Source: Gordonia tangerina
Lineage (GTDB): Bacteria > Actinomycetota > Actinomycetes > Mycobacteriales > Mycobacteriaceae
Direction: 5' to 3'
Assembly (NCBI RefSeq): GCF_021556435.1
Contig: NZ_JAKGCU010000023.1
Span: 20,192 to 84,191 of the forward strand
Length of the DNA stretch: 64,000 nt
Below are positions 20,673-28,609 of this stretch, one piece after another. The notes under the pieces are model-generated. The model was not told the origin of the DNA. It ran no database searches and saw nothing but the letters and a program-made list of their open reading frames with translations. The first letter of the stretch is position 1. Each line of letters opens with the position of its first letter. Both the position numbers and the translations under genes were made by a program.

Positions 20673-21731
20673 TCAGCGCAAGCTCGTCTCCGTCGGCGCC
20701 GGCGGAAGCGTCACGACCGCGCCGGCGTAACTCAGTCCGGCACCGAACCCGAGGAGCAGGGCGGTCTGGCCGCCGGTGGCCTTGCCGGTCGCGAGCATCT
20801 CTTCCATCGCCAGCGGGATCGAGGCGGCCGACGTGTTGCCGGTGTTCTCGATGTCGTTGGCCATGGGGATCTCGTCGGCCAGGCCGAGGTTTTTCTTCAT
20901 CAGCTCGTTGATCCGGGCATTGGCCTGATGTGGCACGAAGACCTCGATGTCCTCGATGCCGACGCCGGAGGTCTCCAGCACGGTCGTCAGGGCCTTGGGC
21001 AGGGTGATGGCGGCCCAGCGGAAAACACGTGGCCCCTGCATGGTCACCACCATCCGCCCGACCGGGTCGGTGGCGGGGTCCTTGTGCTGGAACTCCTGTG
21101 CACGGTCCATGTACTCGGGGATGTCGTAGTTCTGACCGATGGCCTCCGCATTCTCACCGTCGCTACCCCAGACCGTGGGCGAGATTCCGTTGAGTTCACT
21201 TGGCCCGACGACGACGGCGCCGGCCCCGTCGCCGAAGATGAAGGCGGTGTTGCGGTCGGTGGGTTCCATCACCACCGACATGGTCTCCACCCCGACCACC
21301 AGGACATACTCCGCGGAGCCTGCGCGCACGGTGTCGGCGGCGATGCCCAGGCCGTAGCCGAAGCCGCCGCAGCCGGCCGCCACATCGTAGGCGGGAATGC
21401 CGTTGAGCCCGATGTCCAACGCCACGATCGGGCCGCCGTGCGGGATCTTCGTCTTCCAGCTGTTGGTGGCCAGGATGAGGGCACCGATCTTCTCCTTCGG
21501 CACCCCGGAGTTGCGGATCGCCCGCTCGGCGGCGGCCGCCGCCATCGAGCGCGCCGACTCGTCGCCACTGATCCATCGACGGTTGCGGATACCGCTGCGC
21601 TCAAAGATCCACTCGTCGTTCGAGTCGAGTACTTCGCAGACCTCGTCGTTGGAGACCAGCCGGCGCGGCCGGTAGGCGCCGATGCCCAGCATCGCTACGT
21701 TCTGGTGGCCGGTGTTTGCCGCAATGCCCAC
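20673..21731 (-). CDS. Beta-ketoacyl-ACP synthase III paralogue
   Basis: 352 residues, second KAS III. Catalytic Cys in AAGCGGFGYG, His in VPHQANARIN, Asn in [11 protein letters not shown]. It differs from its neighbour around the acyl-binding pocket (LATNSWKTKIPHGG in place of [13 protein letters not shown]) and has an extra stretch around GQNYDIPEYMDRAQEFQHKD, so its primer specificity is probably different. It may be a tandem duplication that has diverged. A promoter with -35 TTACTT, a 17-base spacer and -10 TACAAT precedes it, and the -35 sits inside the shared palindrome. Confidence 0.9.
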   Translation of the reverse strand: MGIAANTGHQNVAMLGIGAYRPRRLVSNDEVCEVLDSNDEWIFERSGIRNRRWISGDESARSMAAAAAERAIRNSGVPKEKIGALILATNSWKTKIPHGGPIVALDIGLNGIPAYDVAAGCGGFGYGLGIAADTVRAGSAEYVLVVGVETMSVVMEPTDRNTAFIFGDGAGAVVVGPSELNGISPTVWGSDGENAEAIGQNYDIPEYMDRAQEFQHKDPATDPVGRMVVTMQGPRVFRWAAITLPKALTTVLETSGVGIEDIEVFVPHQANARINELMKKNLGLADEIPMANDIENTGNTSAASIPLAMEEMLATGKATGGQTALLLGFGAGLSYAGAVVTLPPAPTETSLR

Positions 21732-21764
21732 GCTGACTCCGTTCGTCGTTGATCGGACGCTGCG

Positions 21765-21793
21765 ATTGTAGGCATGTCTTTACCGGGAAGTAA
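21765..21793 (-). promoter_or_regulatory. Promoter and palindrome TTACTTCCCGGTAA of second KAS III gene
   Basis: Reading leftward: the perfect-arm palindrome TTAC-TTCCCG-GTAA (21793-21780) contains a -35-like TTACTT, followed after 17 bases by TACAAT (21770-21765), a near-consensus -10. A protein bound to the palindrome would cover the -35. Confidence 0.55.
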
Positions 21794-21852
21794 CCACGCC
21801 GCCGGCCAACGGCAGATCAGTGTTCGGGAGGGTGTGCGGCACGCGCGACCTG

Positions 21853-23667
21853 CTACAGCGGCCAGAACACCGGTATCAGCAGGACCGCGATGACCAGCCA
21901 GCACGCCATCACGATCACGCCGAGTCGCCAGTAATCCCCGAACCGGTATCCGCCGGGATTCATCACGATCATGTTCGCCGGAGTGGCGATCGGTGTCAGC
22001 ACCGCCGCGGCGGCCGCGGTACACACCAGCATCAGGATCGGCCGGGGATCGACACCGATGTCGGCTGCTGCGGCCAGCGCGATCGGGATCACGATCAAAG
22101 TCGTGGCGGCGTTGCTGATGAACTGCCCGAGAATGGCGGTGAGCAGGAACAACACGATCAGCAACAGGTAGGCGCTGCGGTCGGCCACCAGGTCCACGAT
22201 CGGCTGGGCGATCAGTTCTGCTCCGCCGCTGTCGGTGATCGCAGACGACATCGGGATGAGTGCCGCGATGAGCACCACCGTCGGCCATGACACTGCGCGA
22301 TACGCCTGTTCGGAGGTGATGACCTTGCTGACGACCATGGCCAGCGCGGCGAGCAGCCCGGCCACCACCGGAGGTACCGCACCGCTGGCGAGCAGGGCGA
22401 TCATCGCCACCAGGATCACGCCCGCACGTGGCGCGCTGTGGCCGAGAGCGACGGTCTGGCGGCGTAGCTGCTCGGAGGAGCCGACGACCAACACCTGCTG
22501 GTTGTCGGCGAGGGCATCGATGGCACGCCACGGGCCGTGCACCAACATGGTGTCGCCCTCGACGAGTTCCACCGACCGCGGGCCGACGTCCTTGTTGCGC
22601 CGGCGGATCGACATGACCAGCAGGCCGTCCTCGGAACGCACCATTCCGGGGCACACCTTGCTGCCGATCCACTCCGAACGTGGCGGAATGACCACCTCGC
22701 TCACGCCGGCATCGCGATCGATCAGTCGTCCGGACCGGGCATGCCGTCCGGCCACGTCCTCGACGGTCAACTCGCAACTGCGCGCGAAGTCGTCGACTGC
22801 CTGCCCGGATCCGGACACCACCAGGACATCGCCGTTCTGGAGCCGATGCCCGGATTCGACGAGACCGGCGCCGAGACCGCCCTGCGCGGCGATCGGCAGC
22901 ACGTCGCGGGTGTCCGACGCCACGGCATCGCGTACCGGCGTGCCGACGCAGCTCGACTCGGCCCCGACATGCAGACGGTAGACGCGTTCACCGAGTCCGT
23001 AATGGTCCACCACGGTGCCGAGATAGTTGCTGAAGTCGGCGGGCAGCGCCGTGGAGCGGCGGTCCGGAAGCAGCCGATCGCCGAAGATCGCGATCACCGC
23101 GAACGTGACTATGACCAGGGGAATGCCGATGAGGCCGAATTCGAAGTAGGAGAATCCGTTGCCGGTGGCGGTGCGGGCCGCGTCGTTGACGATGACGTTC
23201 ACCGGACTGCCGCTGAGGGTGAGCATCGACCCGGCGCTGCACGCATAGGCCAGTGGGATCAGCACTTTCGACGGCAGCATGAATGCGTGCCGTGCCACGG
23301 CGACGGTCACCGGCACCAATGCGGCGGCGGCACCATTGATGGTGATGAGCGCGGACAATATCGCCGACAGAATGGTGATCGCTCCGAGCACCCGCACCCG
23401 GCCGGTACCGGCCGCCCGGGTCAGTAGTCGTCCGGCCCACGCGGTGATGCCGGAGGCCTCGAGTCCTTCGCTCACCACGAACAACGCCGCGATGAACACG
23501 ATCACGTTGTCGCCAAGGCCGGTGGTGAGACCGGCCAGGTCGATCAGTCCGCAGAAGTAGAGAGCCAGCGCCGAGGCGATGGCGACCACGCCGACGGGCA
23601 GCCGATTCCAGACGAACAGCACGATGGTGACGGCGAGGATCACCAGGCTCAGCGTGGCGTCGGACAC
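21853..23667 (-). CDS. SLC13/DASS-type anion transporter with two RCK_C domains
   Basis: 604 residues. Two membrane halves (about 1-200 and 405-604) flank a soluble middle. The half-ends carry the DASS features SGSPVNVIVND and TPIATPANMIVMNPG. The middle (about 215-385) has two TrkA-C/RCK_C-like modules, with GHRLQNGDVLVVSGSG and LVEGDTMLVHG as the repeated beta elements. The family moves sulfate, phosphate, di- or tricarboxylates with Na+ or H+. RCK modules suggest ligand gating. Substrate unknown. It is 61 bp upstream of pth's stop and 121 bp from the KAS III promoter region; no operon partner is obvious. Confidence 0.88.
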   Translation of the reverse strand: MSDATLSLVILAVTIVLFVWNRLPVGVVAIASALALYFCGLIDLAGLTTGLGDNVIVFIAALFVVSEGLEASGITAWAGRLLTRAAGTGRVRVLGAITILSAILSALITINGAAAALVPVTVAVARHAFMLPSKVLIPLAYACSAGSMLTLSGSPVNVIVNDAARTATGNGFSYFEFGLIGIPLVIVTFAVIAIFGDRLLPDRRSTALPADFSNYLGTVVDHYGLGERVYRLHVGAESSCVGTPVRDAVASDTRDVLPIAAQGGLGAGLVESGHRLQNGDVLVVSGSGQAVDDFARSCELTVEDVAGRHARSGRLIDRDAGVSEVVIPPRSEWIGSKVCPGMVRSEDGLLVMSIRRRNKDVGPRSVELVEGDTMLVHGPWRAIDALADNQQVLVVGSSEQLRRQTVALGHSAPRAGVILVAMIALLASGAVPPVVAGLLAALAMVVSKVITSEQAYRAVSWPTVVLIAALIPMSSAITDSGGAELIAQPIVDLVADRSAYLLLIVLFLLTAILGQFISNAATTLIVIPIALAAAADIGVDPRPILMLVCTAAAAAVLTPIATPANMIVMNPGGYRFGDYWRLGVIVMACWLVIAVLLIPVFWPL

Positions 23668-23728
23668 CGTCTCATCGTTGCATCACGGTCGCCTGTCCGC
23701 AGTTGATGTCACGCAGGACCGGGGACAC

Positions 23729-24295
23729 TCACCACGCGTGGACGGTGTTCTGTGCGGCTTCGAGGCCGTGTGAGACCAGGAGTTCGGCGGCGTCGATGCC
23801 GCGGCCGATCAGCAACTCCACTTCCGTGCGCGCTGCCGAGGGAAACGGCTTCAGCACGAAGTCGGCCGGGTCTTGACGTCCGGGGGGCCGCCCGATGCCG
23901 AGGCGAATTCGGAGGTAGTCGCGTGAACCGATGGCCTGACTGATCGAGCGCAGACCGTTGTGCCCGCCCTCGCCACCGCCCTGCTTGAGACGTAGCTGCC
24001 CGAAGTCGATGTCGAGTTCGTCGTGCAGCACGATCAAGTCGGCGGCCGGTACGGAGTAGAACTTCGCGAGTGGGCCGATCTGACGGCCGCACTCGTTCAT
24101 GTAGTTGCGTGGTTTCGCAACGAGCGCCTGATGGCCGGCGAGGGTGATCGGGGCGAGTTGCGCGCCCGACTTCTTGTGCAGTTTCCACCGCTCGCCGGCC
24201 GAGGCGACGAGGCCATCGGCGACCATCGCGCCGATGTTGTGCCTCGTCTTCTCGTACTTCGGACCGGGATTACCCAGCCCGACAATCAATTTCAT
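23729..24295 (-). CDS. pth: Peptidyl-tRNA hydrolase
   Basis: 188-residue Pth that releases tRNA from prematurely dropped peptidyl-tRNA. Motifs: [24 protein letters not shown] without gaps at the start (Asn, and the catalytic His in TRHN), [16 protein letters not shown] and [11 protein letters not shown]. The start at 24295 gives the universal N-terminus; the frame is open further upstream into rplY but that extension is not homologous. It follows rplY with 19 bp between them, the same rplY-pth order as in mycobacteria. Confidence 0.96.
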   Translation of the reverse strand: MKLIVGLGNPGPKYEKTRHNIGAMVADGLVASAGERWKLHKKSGAQLAPITLAGHQALVAKPRNYMNECGRQIGPLAKFYSVPAADLIVLHDELDIDFGQLRLKQGGGEGGHNGLRSISQAIGSRDYLRIRLGIGRPPGRQDPADFVLKPFPSAARTEVELLIGRGIDAAELLVSHGLEAAQNTVHAW

Positions 24296-24314
24296 TCTCG
24301 ACGGACGCCGGTGA

Positions 24315-24947
24315 CTACTCGGCCGACTCTTCGGCGGCCTCATCGGTACCGGGGGTCTCGGCACCGGCCTCTTCGGCCTCTTCTTCCAGCGCCGAGGCCG
24401 ACGGGGCCTCGTTGATGGCGACGACGAGGGTGTCGGGATCGCTGATCAGCGTGACGCCCTCGGGCAGGGCCAGATCCGAGGCGTGCACGGCGTTGCCGGC
24501 CTCGACACCCTCGACGTCGACGGTGATCTGCTCCGGGATCGAGAGCGCGTCGGCCTCGATCTCGATGGTGCTGGCGTCCTGGGTGACCAGGGTGCCCGGC
24601 GCTGCCTCACCCTCGACGACGACGTAGACCTCGACGGTGACCTTCTCGCCGCGGCGGATGACGAGCAGGTCCGCATGCTCGATGTAGTTGCGGATCGGGT
24701 GGACGTCGACCTGCTTGGTCAGTGCGAGCTGGCTGGAGCCCTCGATGTCGAGGTCGACGACCGCATTGACGCCGTTGGCGCGCAGGATGGCGGCGAACTC
24801 GAGCGCCGGCAGGCTGAGGTGCTGCGGGTCGGTGCCGTGGCCGTACAGTACGGCGGGAACCTTACCCTCGCGGCGTGCGCGACGAGCCGCGCCCTTGCCC
24901 TTTTCGGTACGGGTGGTGACAGTCAGTTTGGAGGCCTGAGTCGCCAT
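24315..24947 (-). CDS. rplY: 50S ribosomal protein L25 (CTC form)
   Basis: 210 residues. N-terminal L25 5S-rRNA-binding domain (about 1-95, with [19 protein letters not shown] and LYGHG) plus the C-terminal TL5/CTC beta domain (about 96-185) and an acidic Glu/Ala-rich tail, typical of actinobacteria. The start at 24947 has an AGGAGAAG ribosome binding site nine bases upstream. First gene of the rplY-pth pair. Confidence 0.96.
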   Translation of the reverse strand: MATQASKLTVTTRTEKGKGAARRARREGKVPAVLYGHGTDPQHLSLPALEFAAILRANGVNAVVDLDIEGSSQLALTKQVDVHPIRNYIEHADLLVIRRGEKVTVEVYVVVEGEAAPGTLVTQDASTIEIEADALSIPEQITVDVEGVEAGNAVHASDLALPEGVTLISDPDTLVVAINEAPSASALEEEAEEAGAETPGTDEAAEESAE

Positions 24948-25469
24948 TGTTCTTCTCCTCATTCGGTCGGTTCGGGGTGAACCGTGGTTGTTCGGGTCGG
25001 TCGCGGCGAGCGACGACGACCCCGAACCAACATGCAGGAGTCATATGACCTGCGGAGAAGATTCGCGGTGGTCGCGCCGATAACGGTGGATGCCCACCCT
25101 CGCCGTGACAACGACGGCAAGGATAGCCGATGGTCAGGGCGAATGTCACATGCGCGCTGGTCGGGACGGTCTGCTGGTCGCGGGGTGCCCCCGACCCCCT
25201 TAGCGCGCGGCGGTTTATCTCTCGCGCGGCTGTCGTGCTCCCGCGCGCGAACCTTCACGCGCGGGAGGCAAATCGGCGCGCGGGAAGGGCGGTAGGACGT
25301 GAGGCGCTGGTCGAGCCGCCGACGAGCCCGCGAGGATGCGTATCGAGGTCACCCACGGCGGTCCACGGTGCGTCCGCCGAAATCGATGGAACCGATCGCG
25401 GGTACGGTGCGTCCAAGTCTGTGAGCGAGTGAGAATCGGGCAGATCGAGTTGGGGGAACAAGCGGGGGC
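24948..25469. other. 522-bp intergenic region between rplY and the WXG100-like operon
   Basis: No convincing gene on either strand. It must hold the divergent promoters of rplY and the operon at 25470. It contains several GCGCGCG runs, a strong hairpin (25238-25267) and a degenerate copy of the GATACG/CTACTCGAT repeat (about 25305-25350). The mix suggests an integration or rearrangement boundary between the conserved pth-rplY block and the accessory operon. Confidence 0.6.
25238..25267. repeat. Hairpin with perfect 10-bp stem
   Basis: CTCCCGCGCG, ten-base loop CGAACCTTCA, then CGCGCGGGAG. It has no T-run on either side, so a classical terminator is not certain. It sits in the divergent gap and does not end any identified gene. 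Confidence 0.5.
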
Positions 25470-26717
25470 ATGGGGGAAACGTTCAGAGCCGAGCCGGCGG
25501 AGATTGCTGGTTTCGGGAATTTCGTCGGGGAGAACTACGCGGACTTCGGGCGGGCGCGAGACCTGCTCAACACGGCCAATGCGTCATCCGGGTTCGAGGG
25601 CCTGCTGGGCATCGTGAGCGGGCCGATCAACGAACTGCACTTCAGCACCCACCACCGGTGGGGAACCATCTCCACAAATCTGGCGACGATGTCCACTGGA
25701 TTGCGCAAGACCGCCTGGTTGTTCAGCCAAACGGATCAAGAGAACGCCGATGCCTTGCGGGCACATACGCACTCCGTTGACCGCGGCCCGGGCGAGAACG
25801 GCCCGCACATCGAGGTGGACCCATCCAACAGCCGCAAGAAGCTCGTCGTCGAGGACTACCCCGACCCGGTGAGCTACGGGACTCCCACGCCGATCGATGT
25901 GACGGAGCCGCCGAAGGGGGAGGCAGACGTCCGCGAGTTGGTTCGGGAGAAGGCGGGCTGGCTGGCCGACATCGACGCGAAGGTCGAGACCTACGCCGGG
26001 TGGAGCCCGGTGAAGCACGCGCTCGAACCGCTCGTCGGCAATTGGGAGGAGCTCCGCAGGATCGGCGCCACCTACGGAACGTCGGGCACGGCCATCGGAA
26101 CGATCGGAAACGACGTCACGGACGGCACTGCGAAGCTCGAACCGTCGTGGGACGGTCTGTCCGCCCAGGCTTTTGCGGAGTATGCGCAGAACACCGCGAA
26201 CTACATCGAGTGGGAGGCCGCGCTCGGCCGAATGTTGCAGGAGGGCCTGGACAAAGCGGCCACCCAGTTCGAAGAGTCCGTGCAAGCGGTGGTCAACGCC
26301 ATCGTCGAGGAGTTCGCGCGGTTCGTCGACCTCGGCGAGAAAAAGGGCGTGGTGAAGGCGCTCGCCAAGGCCATCCCCGGAGTCGGTGTTGTCGCCTGGG
26401 CAGACACGTTGATCAGCCTGCTGAAGGCAATCGGCGACGTCATCCTGCCTGCCGTACAAGACATCGAGAATGCGATCGATGACTTGCGCGCGTTCATCGA
26501 ATTCGCTCAGGACCCGGTGGGGTATCTGCAGGAGCGGGGTGAGGCCGAAATTGCGGCTCAGCTTGAGCCCTACAAGCATCAGGTTGCCGAGATCGATCGC
26601 CGACGCCAGATCGGCCAGGACGTGATCACCCTGGCCAGGACCGAACATCTCACGGACCGCGAAGAATCCGGATACCGCGTTGAAGAAGGGGAATCAGCAT
26701 GGCAAGACGGACGATGA
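25470..26717 (+). CDS. WXG100/EspC-like protein, candidate type VII secretion substrate
   Basis: 415 residues, mostly alpha-helical, no signal peptide. Residues about 1-100 look like an EspC/DUF2580-type helical hairpin. A second WXG100-like segment lies at about 215-320, with S-W-D-G as the W-x-G turn followed by a long helix (FAEYAQNTANYIEW onward). Then comes a hydrophobic stretch (about 295-335: IPGVGVVAWADTLISLL) and a charged C-terminal tail. No ESX ATPase or membrane gene is in the window, so export would have to use a system elsewhere. Its stop overlaps the next gene's ATG by 4 bp. The family assignment is by pattern, not alignment; function unknown. Confidence 0.6.
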   Translation: MGETFRAEPAEIAGFGNFVGENYADFGRARDLLNTANASSGFEGLLGIVSGPINELHFSTHHRWGTISTNLATMSTGLRKTAWLFSQTDQENADALRAHTHSVDRGPGENGPHIEVDPSNSRKKLVVEDYPDPVSYGTPTPIDVTEPPKGEADVRELVREKAGWLADIDAKVETYAGWSPVKHALEPLVGNWEELRRIGATYGTSGTAIGTIGNDVTDGTAKLEPSWDGLSAQAFAEYAQNTANYIEWEAALGRMLQEGLDKAATQFEESVQAVVNAIVEEFARFVDLGEKKGVVKALAKAIPGVGVVAWADTLISLLKAIGDVILPAVQDIENAIDDLRAFIEFAQDPVGYLQERGEAEIAAQLEPYKHQVAEIDRRRQIGQDVITLARTEHLTDREESGYRVEEGESAWQDGR

Positions 26718-27262
26718 AGCGTCGGGTGGCTGTTGGGGGGATGATTCTGGCGATCGGCTTGTCGACGGTGGCGTGCGGTTCGGAGACAGATTCGGCGGTC
26801 AGCACGTCCGCGACCACGACCTCACACGCCGGCGGCAGCGTGACGATGACAGGGAACTGCGCTGTGCTCAACGCGGATGAGGTCAGTGAGTTGATCGGTG
26901 AAGCGCAGGTGGTCGAGGCGAGTGAAACGACCGATGGCTGTGAATGGTCAGGTCGCAATGGGGCAGCGTCTTACTCGATCAGATCGTCGTCGAGCGCGCC
27001 CATGCAGGCCGGCGGACAAGAGCTTGCGATACCGAGCGGCAAGCTTCTCGTGAATGCAGCCACCATCCCGGACCAGGATTGTCTCGGGGTGCTCGTGCCG
27101 GAAGACGCGGAAGGCGGTGGTGAGTCGGTCGATATCGTCGTCATGCCCGCTGCGGCATCAGGTGTCGGTGAACCGTCGGCCACTGCGAGTCCGACGAGCG
27201 TGTGCCAGCAGTTCATCCCGCACTTCGAGAAGCTCCTGCACAACACCGGACTGACCCCGTGA
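26714..27262 (+). CDS. Putative lipoprotein, DUF3558-like
   Basis: 182 residues from the ATG at 26714 that overlaps the preceding stop (ATGA). Signal peptide with basic start MKRR, hydrophobic core GGMILAIGL and lipobox STVAC. After a Ser/Thr linker, NCAVLNADEVSELIG resembles the start of DUF3558 lipoproteins of mycolata, and paired Cys residues (GCEWSG, DCLGVL, VCQQF) are typical. An ATG at 26699 is possible but less consistent with coupling. Likely a surface lipoprotein partner of the WXG100-like protein; role unknown. Confidence 0.72.
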   Translation: MKRRVAVGGMILAIGLSTVACGSETDSAVSTSATTTSHAGGSVTMTGNCAVLNADEVSELIGEAQVVEASETTDGCEWSGRNGAASYSIRSSSSAPMQAGGQELAIPSGKLLVNAATIPDQDCLGVLVPEDAEGGGESVDIVVMPAAASGVGEPSATASPTSVCQQFIPHFEKLLHNTGLTP

Positions 27263-27528
27263 GCAACCTACCCCCGGAGTTCGAGAGCGCGAAGCGGCGG
27301 CTCTTCGAATCGCTTGACCGGCTTGGAACCACGACAGCGCGACTGCAAGCCCACGCCGACCGTCTCGAACACGAGCGTCGCGAACGCGAACGGGCAGAGC
27401 AGGACCGGCAGGAGAGCGAACGGCTCGAGACGCAGCGACAGGCAGCCCTTGCGCAGTCCGAGTTCGAGGATCGCGCGGAACAGGCCTACCGTGATTCCCG
27501 CCGTAGCGGATGGCTGACCTCTGAGTGA
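27259..27528 (+). CDS. Small charged coiled-coil protein
   Basis: 89 residues starting at a GTG that overlaps the lipoprotein stop (GTGA). Nearly all of residues 8-80 is Glu/Arg/Gln-rich helix (LEHERRERERAEQDRQES) predicted to form a coiled coil; no signal peptide and no membrane segment. Not recognised. In context it could be a cytoplasmic chaperone-like or scaffold protein for the upstream helical protein. Tight coupling to both upstream genes supports it being real. Confidence 0.6.
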   Translation: MSNLPPEFESAKRRLFESLDRLGTTTARLQAHADRLEHERRERERAEQDRQESERLETQRQAALAQSEFEDRAEQAYRDSRRSGWLTSE

Positions 27529-27547
27529 GACAAGGAGAGTTGCTGCC

Positions 27548-27739
27548 GTGACGCATCGGTGGACCGTGCGAACTGCGATATCGCTGGCGTGCGTATTCGT
27601 CGCCGCAGCAGCGGCATCGGGTTGTGCCGCCGAGCGCGCTGCGTCTCAAGACGCAGCCAGCGGCCAGGGTTTCGGCGTCGGTGGGGCCTGCGACCTGGTC
27701 TCGGCTGGGGGAAATGACAGGCGGATGTGGTTCACGTGA
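27548..27739 (+). CDS. Small, probably truncated lipoprotein
   Basis: 63 residues. An AAGGAGAG ribosome binding site precedes the GTG start. Signal peptide TAISLACVFVAAAA ends in lipobox ASGC. After a short linker, GACDLVSAG resembles the first Cys-containing strand of DUF3558 lipoproteins, but the frame then ends at NDRRMWFT. The strong translation start with a missing body suggests a 3'-truncated member of the same lipoprotein family as the gene at 26714, although a genuine micro-lipoprotein cannot be excluded. Confidence 0.5.
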   Translation: MTHRWTVRTAISLACVFVAAAAASGCAAERAASQDAASGQGFGVGGACDLVSAGGNDRRMWFT

Positions 27740-27765
27740 CGCCTCGTCACAGGCATACTGACCCC

Positions 27766-28209
27766 ATGACATCGCAGACACCGATCGACATCGTCACGAC
27801 CTTCCTCGACGATCTCGCGCGCTCCGACACGGCCGCGGCTCTGGAGAACGTCGACGAGAACATCGCCTACACCAATGTCTCGCTGCCGACCGTGCACGGC
27901 AAGCGGAAGGTGGCCGGCATTTTCTCCGGGATGGACAGGTATTCATGGGTCGGCTTCAACTACCGGATGGTCAACGTCACGGCCGACGGTCCGGTGGTGC
28001 TCACCGAACGCGTCGATGAACTCCGGTTCGGGCCGGTCGTCATGCAGTTCTGGGTCTGCGGTCGCTTTGAGGTCCGCGAGGGGCGGATCACCGTGTGGCG
28101 GGACTACTTCGACTACTACGACATGACCAAGGCGCTCGTACGGGGACTGCTTGGCGCCGTGATCCCACCCCTACGCAAACCGCTGCCGCCGAAAGTCGTT
28201 GCCGTCTAG
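27766..28209 (+). CDS. Limonene-1,2-epoxide hydrolase (LEH/EphG)-like protein
   Basis: 147 residues, NTF2-like cone fold. The LEH Asp-Arg-Asp catalytic set is visible: ERVDEL supplies Arg and Asp, and WRDYFDYYD the second Asp. This matches M. tuberculosis EphG-type enzymes, which hydrolyse lipid or sterol epoxides by one-step water attack. The ATG giving MTSQTPIDIV fits the family; an upstream in-frame ATG at 27727 adds 13 unlikely residues. It is convergent with the ArsC-like gene, 9 bp between stops. Confidence 0.85.
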   Translation: MTSQTPIDIVTTFLDDLARSDTAAALENVDENIAYTNVSLPTVHGKRKVAGIFSGMDRYSWVGFNYRMVNVTADGPVVLTERVDELRFGPVVMQFWVCGRFEVREGRITVWRDYFDYYDMTKALVRGLLGAVIPPLRKPLPPKVVAV

Positions 28210-28218
28210 GGCAGTCGG

Positions 28219-28572
28219 TCAGAGAATCTCGTCGATCGTCTCCAGCGGTCGCCCCAACCGGGTTCCCTTGTCGGTCACCACGAACGGGCGCTCGACGAGA
28301 ACCGGATGCGCCACCATGGCGTCGAGAACCGCGTCCTCGGAGGCATCGGCCAGTCCGAGTTCCTTGTACAGCGACTCACGCTTGCGAGCGGCCTGATGAG
28401 CCGTGACGCCCGCGTCGGCGAACATCGTCGACAACTGTTCGCGAGTGTAGGGCTGATCGAGGTACTTGACGATCGTCGGCTCGACGCCCGCCTCCCGCAA
28501 CTTCTGCAGCGCCTTGCGGGAGGTCGTGCACTTCGGGTTGTGATAGATCGTCGCGTCCACGCAGCACACCAT
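28219..28572 (-). CDS. ArsC-family (arsenate reductase-like/Spx-like) thioredoxin-fold protein
   Basis: About 117 residues. The redox Cys lies in HNPKCTTSRKAL, an ArsC-type single-Cys motif; downstream Arg-rich positions (RKRESLY, VLVERPFVV, RLGRPLE) match ArsC residues that contact arsenate and glutathione or mycothiol. It may reduce arsenate or only share the fold; no ars operon is present. The start is uncertain: ATG 28593, ATG 28572 and GTG 28560 (VDATIYHNP) are all in frame. It lies 16 bp downstream of the prs stop on the same strand and may be its distal operon partner. Confidence 0.85.
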   Translation of the reverse strand: MVCCVDATIYHNPKCTTSRKALQKLREAGVEPTIVKYLDQPYTREQLSTMFADAGVTAHQAARKRESLYKELGLADASEDAVLDAMVAHPVLVERPFVVTDKGTRLGRPLETIDEIL

Positions 28573-28609
28573 ACCTGGTGCGGCGTCAGCCAAGTCGTGA
28601 GTATCGGGC

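Noticed and set aside
25238..25267. Intrinsic terminator
   Set aside because: No T-run and no gene ending nearby, so it was listed only as a hairpin.
25470..26717. LXG/polymorphic toxin with a C-terminal nuclease domain
   Set aside because: The C-terminal region is helical and charged with no recognisable toxin motif, and no immunity-like partner could be identified with confidence.
28219..28572. Arsenic resistance operon
   Set aside because: A single ArsC-fold gene beside prs without arsR, arsB or acr3 does not support an operon.
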